From NCBI RefSeq assembly GCF_901709675.1, contig NC_051097.1, positions 6,860,039-6,924,038 on the forward strand: a stretch of 64,000 nucleotides of DNA. The letters are read 5' to 3'. The first letter of the stretch is position 1, and every line of letters begins with the position of its first letter. The notes beneath the pieces are model-generated. The model made no database searches and was not told where the DNA came from. It saw nothing but the letters and a program-made list of their open reading frames with translations. Positions 1-11,313 of the stretch are shown piece by piece. A program made the position numbers and the translations under genes. The stretch is from Syngnathus acus (Eukaryota; Chordata; Actinopteri; Syngnathiformes; Syngnathidae).

Positions 1-833
1 TGGCCCAACTGTCACAGCGCCCACTGGGGAAACTGTTGGAGACATTTCTCTCCTTACTTCACACTTTTTTTCCTTTTTCCTCATTTGCTCACTAACTCAT
101 TTTTGCTATCAGGCCATCCTCTGAGCTTTAGCGTTGCCTTCTTGTCAAAGCGTTATTCAAATACAGAGGGACCTCTTAGGATTAACACAATCTATTTTGG
201 AATGCAGATTTGTTCGTATTCAATTTCCCATGAGGGACCATGTAAAGTGAGTGAATCTGCCCCAGCGTCGTCATGCAGTGTCTGTTTTCTAAGAACGAGC
301 TGTTGAGATTTTATCGAGCCATCCTCATCCCATTTTGGGATTCCTGAATTCTCTGCTGCAGAGATTGCAAGATTAGAATGATGATAGGAGAGGGAGCAGA
401 CCATTTTCAAATGCTCCATTTTTCTATTAAAATCCAGAGTTTTGCCTTTCATTTTTTGCCTTTCGCCAGTTTTAAATGCATAAGTAATTTTTCTCCTCCC
501 CTGTCTTCCATCATTTCAACTCCAAAATGTAATTTTAAATGTCCTTTAAGGCATTTTTAGACATGTCATTTATAAAACAAAGATAATAATTGCATCTTTA
601 CTCCTGATTTACTGTGTTTTATGTACTTTCTATTCATTTTGCTTTTCCTCTTCCTGGCTTCCTTCCTCTGTGTACAGACACTATTCAAATGCAATTCAAT
701 GTGGAGCTTCGAGATTAAATGTGTGCATTTGTGTGCTTGTGTTTGGCTGAGGATGCTTGTGTGTGTGTGTGTGTGTGTGTGTGTAGGCATGCTGCATCTT
801 TTCTAAGCCTCCTCGTCTGTCGCTCTCTTCTAG
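1..833. other. Intronic sequence upstream of the visible SARDH exons
   Basis: No exon could be recognised here. The stretch ends in a pyrimidine-rich tract and an AG acceptor at 832-833, directly before the first visible SARDH exon, so it is most simply the 3' part of a SARDH intron. A (TG)n run lies at about 758-784, close to the acceptor. Earlier SARDH exons must lie before the window. Confidence 0.7.
758..784 (+). repeat. (TG)n microsatellite in SARDH intron
   Basis: An uninterrupted TG dinucleotide run of about 13 units sits some 50 bp before the splice acceptor of the first visible SARDH exon. Confidence 0.9.
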
Positions 834-1901
834 GTACGAGCAATGCGTCTGTCCTTTGTCGGGGAGCTGGGCTGGGAGCTGCACGTTCCCAAAGACTCGT
901 GCCTTCCCGTCTACCTCGCCGTCATGGCTGCCGGCGCCAAGCACGGCATCGTCAATTCAGGATACAGAGCCATCGATTCGCTCAGTATAGAGAAAGGTAA
1001 CATGGACACTCAAGTCTGCTGGGAGCAATCAACATTTTTAGCCTTATTATGGGGATATAAATACTTCAGTTGGTGTGTGAAATCATTTCTGAGTAGGACG
1101 GCCTTTATTTATTATGAATGCATGTTTGCAGAGTTGAACAGTTCCATTAATGGAATGACGGTAATTAGGTTGTTGAATAACAAGCACCCGCCATTTTGTC
1201 AGGGTACCGCCACTGGCACGCCGACCTTCGCCCAGATGACACGCCCCTGGAGGCGGGGCTAGCCTTCACTTGCAAGTTGAAAAGCTCCATCCCCTTCCAG
1301 GGTCGCCATCGGCTGGAGAAGCAGAAGGAGGAAGGCCTCAGGAGACGCATCGTCTCCTTCACCATCGACGAGTCAGTCGAGCTTGCGTAGACCTTGACAG
1401 TTTTGAATCAGACAATATTGAACTGTGATACACTGGTGGAGCTAGAGGGGGGTCTGCCCCCCCCATGTAATATGCTTGGATCCCCTAAGTGCCAAGATAA
1501 TTAACTTTTGGGTATTTTCTGACTTGCAGGAAAGTGCCAATGTTTGGCCTGGAGGCAATCTTTCGCAATGGCGTCCCTGTTGGTCACCTACGGCGAGCTG
1601 ACTATGGATTCTATATCGACAAGACAATTGGTTATGGCTACATCCGCAATCCCGATGGCGGAGTGGTAATTATGATCTTTCACAATTCGGTTTCAGTCGA
1701 AAGCTTTTCAGTGCTACCTTTTGCCACCAATCCTTTTGTTTTCACTTCATTATAATTTCTGCCCATCTTCAGGTAAGCGCTGATTTCATCAAGAGTGGCG
1801 AGTTCACCCTGGAGAGAATGGGAGTAACGTACAAGGCCACGGCCCACATCAGATCTCCATTTGATCCCGAGAACAAGCGCGTGAAAGGCATCTACGATTG
1901 A
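834..1901 (+). CDS. sardh: Sarcosine dehydrogenase, C-terminal exons (partial)
   Basis: SARDH is a mitochondrial matrix flavoenzyme that oxidatively demethylates sarcosine to glycine and passes the one-carbon unit to tetrahydrofolate. Four coding exons are visible: 834-996, 1203-1371, 1530-1665 and 1773-1901, all with GT/AG borders and phases that join without a break (198 codons plus TGA). The joined protein carries the C-terminal aminomethyltransferase (GcvT-like) folate-binding region, with stretches such as [32 protein letters not shown] and [11 protein letters not shown], and ends [13 protein letters not shown]. It matches the human C terminus almost position for position with one extra Asp. 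The N-terminal FAD domain lies outside the window. The gene is convergent with DBH, the same tail-to-tail arrangement as in human 9q34. An ATTAAA at about 2134 is a possible poly(A) signal. Confidence 0.95.
1431..1465. repeat. Fragment of a GGAGCTAG-type dispersed repeat
   Basis: The short motif CACTGGTGGAGCTAGAGGGG followed by a C-run lies in a SARDH intron. Related fragments occur at about 5820-5896, 8207-8270 and 34150-34225, and a short one at about 43729. I read it as a remnant of a small DNA transposon or other dispersed repeat. The family is not identified. Confidence 0.45.
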
Positions 1902-3242
1902 CATGGACATCGACCAGAGTGAAAACCTCCTCCTCACATGTTTCAATCAAATCTCAGGCAAATACAGAACTTTTATCCATGCTGTGACTGGTTGGGGATT
2001 TGACAGGCTTGATATCAATGTATGCTGATGGTTCTGAGATGAAATGAATCCAATCTGAATGAGCCATCGCAAAGGGTCATTTCTGCCCTCGGCTTTTATG
2101 TGTAGCTGCTCGAGTTTAATAGTGAGTTTACTCATTAAATGATTCTGTAATTATTTCGTAAACAAGAAAGGTACCAAATTAATCTGAAAGAATCAAAAGC
2201 AAATTAGATTTGCATTGGAAATAGGAAAAAAAACTGCCATAAAATGCAAAAAAAAAAAAAACCCATACAAGACAAAATGAAATCAAAACGGCTTTAAAGT
2301 GAAATGAGAGCTTTACATTGTCAATTTGGAGGTTTACGACAATCTCTGTTCTCAGTCAAATGGTAATTTCAGCTTGTGTGGCAGGATACTTCAAAAGTAT
2401 ACACAGTAGTACATCGCTAATCTTGTTTGTGGCCCATCCTATGCGGTCTAACGGTATAACATTCGCCAGTTACACACAACTACCCCTGCAGGCTCTTTGA
2501 GTCACATTACAGATGACTGATGTCTATTATGAGAATCATGACTTGAGGGAGAGAAAAAAAAAATTCCTTGCTCTGTCTGACTTCAATGACATTGAGCACA
2601 AAAACAGAAAAACATTTTTTGATGCAGTCTTGATCACTTTTACATTTAATGTCCAGGATGAATAAGAATCACCGGAGACTTTCTGTGAACGACTTCTTGT
2701 CTAATTATGTGGAAAAATTGTTTACAAAAAGAAATTGAATTGTGGCGCGTTTAGTTTTGAATTGAGATGAGCGTGTCTGTCTGCGGCAATTCATCTTTCT
2801 AATGGCCTATCGGGTTTTCAATTTCTATTGGATAAATCCTGCTTGTTTGATTAATTGTGTCTCATTGTGTTTCTATTGAAGCAAGCCGCTGCTCCATATC
2901 GTTAATGCGGCAACTGCTTCAACATCCATTGTCAAAACATCGACCGGTACCATATATTATTAATTACTTTTTTCTAAAATTATTTGGTCAATTTACAAAT
3001 CATATGAGCTTAAAATTAGTCCATTTTCACAGCTGCAGTTAAAAAAAAAAATTCAAAGATTTTTCTTCACAGTTCTTTTTTTCCCCCCCCCTATACCAAC
3101 ACAATACTCCAAACAACAAGCTAGTGTGTATTTTCGTATAAGCGTATAATTAAACTCAGAAGTCATCACAGACAATGTATGCAGTGTAATTTTGCCCCAG
3201 AAGTGGAACCTCCTCCTTGGGCTCAACCCGCTTCGGCTTGGC
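1902..3242. other. SARDH-DBH convergent intergenic region with both 3' UTRs
   Basis: This AT-rich stretch lies between the stop codons of two convergent genes. The SARDH 3' UTR probably runs to about 2150, given the ATTAAA at about 2134. The rest should hold the DBH 3' UTR on the minus strand. A-runs occur at about 2248 and 3040. No further gene was recognised. Confidence 0.6.
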
Positions 3243-6200
3243 TCAGACTGGGGGGACATCCGGGCGACTGGTAGGGCGTGCGCCGACCTCACAAGGGTAA
3301 GGCGGCTTTTTGAGTGTCGAGGTTACCACAGGTAGAGTCTGCTTAGTCCAATCTCCCTGGAGAGAAGAGAACATGATTTTTATGACTGAGACTCTTCACG
3401 CTTCGCTTTTAATGTATCCTTTTTGTCCACTGAATGTTCCCATATCATGGAGTCTGTATATATCCATTTCAAATGTCAGCTTAGTTTAGCCTGTCAAATT
3501 TTGGTGTGTGTTTGTGAGACTCACAGGAAAGAGGCGAGCAGTTGATTGGTTGCAGTGCATCGAGATGGGCGCCGTGTTGTAAAGGGAATCCAGCACCTGC
3601 GTGGCAAAGCCGTCCCACTCGAGTTTGGAGTACTGCTCTGTCACACCTTCGTCGCCACAAACACACTGATCCTTTCCTTGGAATCTAGCAACATGTCACA
3701 AGATTGATTGGGAAGTAGATTATTGATTGATGGTTGGATGATTGCACACTACCTGTTCATGAAGCTGAAATATTTCTGTAGGTGGTCCAAGTCCACATGG
3801 GTCTTGCACAGCTCCAGCTGAGTGCGAGGGTAGTAGTGGACGTAGTTGACGCACATTTCCTCCATGATGCCAAAACCGCCCTGAGGAACCCCAGAAAAAA
3901 CGGACACGAAATGACCTAGGTATGCCATGTTCAAATTTTTGTGCGGGATTCCAGGAATGGAAATTTATATTAAACATTTTTTAGTTTTTTTTTTTTTTTA
4001 ATAGAATTAATTTGAGTTGTAATTGGCTACTCACCACAGTGGGCTTGTCCCTGTCCTCTGTGTTATAAGTACACTTTGTTATGAGGACATCACCCTGTCA
4101 GGAGAAGCACATCATTTTTTTTTATTATGCACCACAAACCACAAAATCAAAAAATTGTAAAACTTTTTTATGGTATTTCCCATTATGCCACCAAATACCT
4201 CCATGTCTACTCTATTAAACTTACAAAATCAATGGGACCCTTTGAGATTGCTATCACTCTGTTCTTGAGTAAAAATAAATATTACAATAGTAAAGTCAAT
4301 ACTAGTCGAGTTTAATTTATTTATTTTTTCTGAAATTCTTGGTCTCTTCATACTCACCGGTAAAACATTTGCCATCTTCCTCAGAACTCGAATAGTCTAT
4401 AAGAAAAAGAAAAAAATAGGGACAAGGAACCAGATTGAATCAATTCAAATTAATATCAAGAAATGGATAATGCTAATTAATATCTATGACAAATAATTAT
4501 ATATTTTTTACATCTTTTCTATAACACAACCTAAATAAACCATTACACAAATAGTCTAATGAATTAAATGTTTTACCTCTACTAAATTAAACCACTACAG
4601 GAGGAAACGGTAGAAATAGATGTTCTTTCTTTTTCTTACTATATATGGCATTAGGATTAATTGAGTGAATAATTAATTATTGCACCTAAGGGTGTTCATG
4701 AATTTAAAGTAGAATGACTGGGCTCCTAAAAATGGATTTTCAGATTTTTGCTATTTCTTTATATCTCTCCAAGCATTTGTTCAAGGCGTCGCCGCACTTG
4801 AAGCTTTCGTAGTATCATCCGGCTAGCACATCCATTGACGGCGTGTCGGAATATTCCTAATGAGGCTGAGTACTTAGACAGCAGCACCACTCGGGCGGGC
4901 TGGTGATGTTCAAGGCACAAGCAGATGTTCCTCTGCGCCACGCTCGTATGTTTAATTCATCTTCCTTCGGATGGCAATGCAAAGAACAGATGTTAGGTGT
5001 TGCTTGCTATTTGTTGTGATGATGAGAGCAAAAGCAGATGTTGATCGAAAGAGATTGTGCTTACTCATACTGACAAATGTTTTTTCCTAATTTCATACAA
5101 ACATTGATGAACTAAAACATTAAAAATCAATCCCCATTACCGATTAATAAAATTGAATAGACTCAATAAAAAAAAAAAAAAGTTATCTTTCCTAAGTGTA
5201 GAAATTCTTAATTCAATTAATATTGGATTATTGGGATGGTCACATGTTGTTTGAGGAGCACACATTCTGATTGACGTCCTCCTCCATTAGAAGTGTTAAT
5301 TATCTCCGTTTGTTTGTTTGTTTGTTTGTTTGTTTGTTTTTTGTTTGTCCGTCTGTCAGCCGCATTCCAATGACACAAAGACTCTTTGTGATGATCGACA
5401 GCTTGAGCAGAGGCAACCAAATCGAGGTAAAATTACATTAAATAATTTTGAACATGTGAATTAATGATACATTATTATCAATTGAAATAAATCATTTAAT
5501 CAAAGAAAAATTGATCAAAAAAACATTTGCAAACACACCATTGAATATGTGGAAAAAAACGCAAGTCATGCAAGAGAGGCTTCACTGTGTCTCACCTGGT
5601 AGTGGGTGCTGAAATGTTGATCCTCCTGCACCACCTCCACCTCTTTGCCCTCCCTAACCAAGATGGTGCGCACCCCGCGGCCCGCCAAATGCGTGTGCAG
5701 CTGCGACGCGAATATGAAGATGCCGCCACGAGGCAAAGCCTATCAAAGCAGATGATGAGAAATAGATTCTGAATATATAGACTAAATATATTACCTCCAA
5801 AAAGGTCAACATAAAAAAATGTTTTGCGGGCCCCCTGCGATCTCCTTGACCCTCCCCATGGCCCCCCCAAGGAAAACATCTTAGCTCCGCCCCTGACTAT
5901 TGGTACTCGACCCATAGTATGTGTCGCGTGTACTTACAGCGCGTGTACACTTCGAGGTGCAGTAGCCAGTGAGGTAGAAGGCGTGTTGTTTAGGTGGGAC
6001 AGCCATGATAGGTGTGTAGACCAGGCCCAGCTCCATGATCCCGGCGTCGTCGCGCCTCAGACTGGGGGTGTAATGTAACCTTATCCCGGATGAGTCACGT
6101 CTGCCTGCACGCAACGACGTCGCGGATCGTTAATGTGCTTCACGTGCGCTCCATTGACTCCCTGTAACATATTCACATGCTCGCAGGGCAGAATAATTTC

Positions 6201-9200
6201 AGCAGGACTCATAAGCATTCATGAGTGAATGATTCAAGGCGGGCCTTGTTTTTTCTCTCGTAGCTTTGGTAGAGGACATTGAGGCGGGGATGACGGGAAA
6301 GAATTCAGGATGTCATTAACTTGAGGCAGAAAAGACAATGTCGTCATGACTAAATCTGCTGCACAATGTATTTCCAGTGAAACATTACACAATCTAGGCC
6401 AGCAGCCCGCCGGACGTAGACGAGTGGTTTCACTTCAAATAGTGTCGAAAATTTTTTAAATTACAGGCGCTGCTTTGTGTTATGTAATTTCACAGATTAA
6501 TTTTCTTTGTCTCATTTAGCACAGTAATTTACGCACACTATAAAAAGATCACTCCAAAATATAAAAATAAATAAAATAATATAAATACAATATAAATAAT
6601 AATATAAATAAAAAAATTAAAAAATAGTCCAAAAAATGTAAGAAACTGAATTTGGTATTTGATATCAAATAGTAGAAAAAAGTAAACCTGCCAGATGTTG
6701 TTGTGTCATGGATAATAAGGAACACATGAATTAGCCCCGTCACTGTGCTGATTGACATCCCCCTCCATTAGAAGAGGCGAGTGTAATTATCTCCCCAGTG
6801 CGCTACATGTTTGCTTGTTTGTCAACAGAATTCAAACTCCTCACCAACATTGGAACTTGATGGAGGCGTTGTGGCTTATGCTAATAAAAAATAAAAAAAA
6901 AGATGCATTTTAACCATAGGACTACGTCCACAGTATATCTGCTCTAGCATTAGAATATGCGGACAAGGTGTTGAAGGTCACCTGAGGAGAATAGTCTGTA
7001 ATAATGACTATGGCCCAGATGAAAAGCGTCATCTGGAAAATTTGAAATGAATTGCTCTGTTGGAAATTAGCCCGCAGCTTCTCAGGAACACTCTCCTGCT
7101 GCTTGTTCGAGTGTGTGATCACACGTGTGCCTCCCGTGTTTTACCGGATATAAGAAGAGGGTTGTGGTAATGGACTTCCAGGCGGAGGAACCGTGAGGAA
7201 CCTGGTCCACCAATAGGGAGGCCTGCATCGGGAGGGTAGTAGAATTCCTGCAAAAACACAGACGACAACATTTTGATTGACACAAATGTTACCAAAAGTA
7301 AAACTTAATGACAGAAAACACCATTTTAAATATTTTCTGCTTAAATACTGGAACCGTAAAAAAAAAAAAAAATGCAAATTTTTCAGAACCATAAAAGACC
7401 GAGCCATATTTTTGGCAACGCGCAAGATGGCTCTGTCCAGTTCTCGCTTATGTTCCATGAAATAACAAAAGCCTTTGGGGTATCTACATCACTATCGTCG
7501 GGAAATCTCGATTTAATCTTAATACATCATTTAATCGTGCACCAGATGCAAGCGCACATGCCTTCTGTTGATCCAATTGCGGAGTGTCATTTTTATATTA
7601 TAACGTTATTTCCCAAAGCAAAAATATTTGAAGACTCGAAGCCTCTTCTGCACACACACACAACTTTGTGTTTATTTTTGCAATGTCTCATTTCTTTTTG
7701 TGGCGCTGCCGGGGAGAATTGAACAACGCTATTACGAGGTGATGAAAGAGGCCTGAATATTTCCCACCTAATCTCGTCTTCACCGCTCACACAAGGCAAG
7801 GGAGGCATCCCGCTTGTTCTTGTTTGGCTGACACATAATCCAATCAGAGAGCAGCCTGGCTGGGGAGCGCAGAAATATGGTGACAGGCTCCCCGTTCCGC
7901 TGTCCTCTTTGTTTTATGTGTCACCCCCCACTGCCTGCTGGCCCGCTCCGCTGGCTGCTCTCTAGCTTCTGTTTATTACGCTAAACTTTAGCGACTATCT
8001 ATTACTTAAACTAGTCTACCATAGCAGTTTTCAACTATTTAGAGCCTCACTCCATGGAAACTGTTAATACCTTATCGTGTCCATTTCAAAAGTGAGTCTC
8101 ATGATGATGCCTACTAAATTTTCTAAATGTAATGTAAGACTAAAAATAGAAGCTAGCCAGTGTGCAAACTTTAAAAATATTACAACCTTAAAACAATCTT
8201 GTACAATGGCGGAGCTAGGATTTTTTACCTTGGGGTGGCAGTGGGGGAGCCAAGGATATCTCGGGGGTTCCGCAAAGGAAAAAAAATTATAAACCACAAA
8301 ACGTTTTTGAGTATAATGGAATTTTTACTTTAAATAACTCTTTTTGTCTTTGTGTGTGTGATGCTGTGCAAGGCTTTGTGTGCGACTCCTTGCATGTGAA
8401 TTTTCTTCCCACATACCGACTGGCTGCACAGCCGTAATAATAGACTTTTTGCAGATACTTCCAGGCGGCTTTCACATTATTTGAGTAGGAGTTGGTCTCC
8501 AATGAATACAGTCGAGGACTGCGCCCCAAAAAGATTTGACTGAATTTCAAGTGCTGCTCTCATTAGATGGCGCTTCTATTATTGGGAGGATCCGACATTT
8601 TGGATTCTGGCTGATTTGTTTTAATAGTTTATCACATTTTAAGTCACAGAATCACACCATTAATAGATCAAATTTCATCATACCTCGGCGCCCATGGCCC
8701 AGGCGGCCAGAACGTGCCGGCAGAAGTTGAGTTTAGCCGGCACCATGTTGTTGTCGCAGGAGCCGCTGTACTCGGGAACGTTACCGTCGTCCGGCGAGCA
8801 TTCAAACACCTCGATGTGATGCACGATGGCCTCGTTTCCTGGCGTTATCACCGACTCGTACTGACGCGGAAAAGAAAGAAAATATCCCGTTATGTAAGCA
8901 ATAGAATATCATAAACATCTGAAGCTTCAAATCTGGTTTATGAAACATTATTTTTTTTCGTAGCCAAACTATCAGGTCACTTTACTGTCATCAAAATGTA
9001 AAGCATACTGTATGTAAATCAGACAGAATTGCGCAGGAATGAAATTCATGGTGTTTCTGCATTTGCCTTGATATACGCTTCTTCCTGCCAAGCATGACAG
9101 TCCATCTGCTGTTTGCTTCCTCCAGATGCTGCCAAAAAAAGCCGCAGTATAATTGCAGCTTGTGAACTATCTCCACCCCTTCGCCACCCCCTCGTACCAT

Positions 9201-11313
9201 GACGATGTGATTCTTGGGCATTCTTTCAGGCAGCTTGTGGATGGAGCACCAGTAGGTGGTCTCCTGAGTAGGGATGACCACGTCGGGCGACACCACGTCT
9301 AGCGTCTGCACGTCGGGGGGCAGCGCGGGAGCCGGCGTGTCGGGGCGGAGCATCAAGATGCGTTGAAGACCCATGTGGATGCGAGAGAGGTTGAGCTGCT
9401 CCGGTGAGGCAAGTGGTTTATCCAAGAGGCCGTAAATAATGTGGACGGTTCCCTCCTAAGCAAAGCGAATGTATAATGTTACAAAAATAACATAATATTA
9501 TCAGAATAAAGTAATAAATAATGGAATAAAAATAAATAATACATTTATTTATATTAATTTAATATATATTTATTTAATATGTGACATAATTGTTGCAATA
9601 AAGTGTAATGTTAAAAAGAAATGTAATTCAATTTATTATTTCATTTAACCTCAATGAGGTAGTCTCTGGGGTCACAGGTGCTAAATGGTCTCTTGAAGAG
9701 CAAGTAGAAGCCTCCGGACTTCCATTTGGCTTCTATCAGCTCGTAGTCTTGTTGGCTGTCCAGCGTCACTCTGCCCTCACTGTCGCTCCAGGCGTCCTGA
9801 AGGAAAACACCACAAATGGGAGACATTAGGAATTGTGTCAAAACCATTCAGCATACTGCATGGAAATAGATTTTAATGACATATTAAAAGCGCTTTAAAT
9901 CTCATTATATATATTCTTATCATTGTCACCACAGTGTGTGCTTTATGACAGGTGCATCCATCCACTTGTTATCTTTCTCACATTTTTCTTCGCATTTTAG
10001 TCTGGAATAGCACCCAAGATCTATTGCTATACTTATCTCGTTCCTCCTCTTATATAACTCTTCTCAAATGGAACAGCCTGCACACATCTCAAAATCCATC
10101 CATATACTATTTTATGCCCTCATGCACAAAGATACAATATATCGACTGCTCCATTTTATGTCCACAAAAATGGTGTAGTACTGTATTGCATTTGATGGTT
10201 GCTTCAAATTTTGTCTTACATGGTAAGATAAAATAAATCTGCATTTCATTTTTTAATTGTTTGACTTTGCTTGAGACAAAATGAGACGGCGGGCCGAATC
10301 TGGCCCCCGGGCCTCAAGTTCGACACCAATGTTATTAACTGGCGCCCAATCCAGGGTGTGGTCTTCCTTTTACCCAAAGTCAGCTGGGATAGACTCCAGC
10401 ACGAAATAGACGAATGGTCCCAGTTCGATAAATAATAAAGATGAACGGGTCTCATTCAACCCCCAATTGATTATCACATTGATTACATGGCGTGTACACC
10501 ACCAGTGTCTAGATCATTTGCTCTGGCGGCCAGCCTCCAAACATGTCGGCGAGTTGACAGCACAGGTGATGACTGCAGCGCTGTGCTGAAACCTCCTTCA
10601 TTACCAGGGTGTCATTTGTGCGCCGGGATGGCCTCCGGCGCAGAGGTCACGTTTGTGTACACCCAGTGAACCATCAAACCACATGTGCACCTGCCATTGA
10701 TTTGTCTCAAACTAGAACACGGAACCTGATGGAGGTCTGCTCTATGCTCCACTGGGGCCACAACGTGACACAGAGAAATAATAACAACCAACATCATGTC
10801 TTCGTGATTCCCACTGCAGTGTTACTCGTTTACTGTTTCAATCATTTCTACTGCTCAGGAATGTGTAAAGAGAAAAACTGAATGTACATTTTTTTTTAAG
10901 TTAAATGCAAAGATAGATATTGTCCATTGACTCACCCCAAAATAATTTTTTCTTCCAGAGTCCCAAAGCAACACCAGATCAGCATCGGTCAGCTCCCCTC
11001 GCTCGGACATACCCAGCACCACGCCGTGCTTCAGCTCAGCCACCTTCAGTTCCATGTAGACCTCCTGGCGGGAGTAGCTGATGTTCCACGCCAGCCGGAG
11101 CTTGCCGAGCGGGTCCAGTAGTACCTGGAAGGGCATTGGCAGCTCAGGTGGCGACGGTTCTGATGACTCTGAGTCAGGACGGGCCAGCTCCACCGTTGTG
11201 ATGTGAGCGGGAGCCTGGTAGGAAGCCACGAGGATGACCATGAGGGCGGCCAGGGCGGTGAAGTACATGACGGTGATATCCTGCAGGCGGAATTCTTTGC
11301 TCAGGATCCTCAT
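3243..11313 (-). CDS. dbh: Dopamine beta-hydroxylase, complete coding region in 12 exons
   Basis: DBH is the copper- and ascorbate-dependent monooxygenase that turns dopamine into noradrenaline inside catecholamine secretory vesicles. Coding exons, 5' to 3' on the minus strand: 11313-10936, 9796-9650, 9455-9198, 8860-8684, 7247-7145, 6104-5938, 5739-5596, 4396-4358, 4094-4035, 3880-3753, 3684-3525 and 3356-3243. All have GT/AG borders and the phases join to 624 residues (human 617). A signal anchor follows the N terminus at about residues 17-35. A DOMON domain follows, then the two copper domains. The expected ligands are present: His275/His276 (VHHIEVFEC) and His346 (LEVHYHN) for CuH, and His425/His427 (SQLHTHL) and Met500 (EEMCVNYVHYYP) for CuM, all at a constant +13 offset from human numbering. 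No ligand is missing, so an active enzyme is expected. The gene is tail-to-tail with SARDH and head-to-head with FAM163B. Confidence 0.97.
5308..5347 (+). repeat. (TTTG)n microsatellite in DBH intron
   Basis: A GTTT/TTTG tetranucleotide run of about nine units lies in the intron between DBH exons 7 and 8. Confidence 0.9.
5820..5896. repeat. Dispersed repeat fragment, reverse copy of the GGAGCTAG family
   Basis: C-rich sequence ending in TTAGCTCCGCCCCTGAC lies in the DBH intron between exons 6 and 7. The end is the reverse complement of the GGCGGAGCTA motif at 8207, and the internal G/C-runs resemble those in the copies at 1431 and 34150. I infer one small repeat family. Confidence 0.5.
8207..8290. 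repeat. Dispersed repeat fragment, GGCGGAGCTAG family
   Basis: ATGGCGGAGCTAGGATTTTT followed by a G-rich tract lies in the DBH intron between exons 4 and 5. It belongs with the similar fragments at 1431, 5820 and 34150. Confidence 0.5.
10258..10430. repeat. Dispersed repeat remnants in DBH intron 1
   Basis: GGCGGGCCGAATCTGGCCCC followed by a TTCGACACC-type end (about 10288-10328) resembles the end of a teleost hAT-like miniature element. Directly after it, CAATCCAGGGTGTGG and CAAAGTCAGCTGGGATAGAC (about 10348-10400) match a repeat common in fish genomes, related to the copy at 57385-57585. The families are recognised by pattern from memory, not by search. Confidence 0.5.

Noticed and set aside
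8991-9425. 144-codon minus-strand ORF as a separate gene
   Set aside because: It is DBH exon 3 read on into the following intron; DBH-like residues stop at the donor at 9197-9196.
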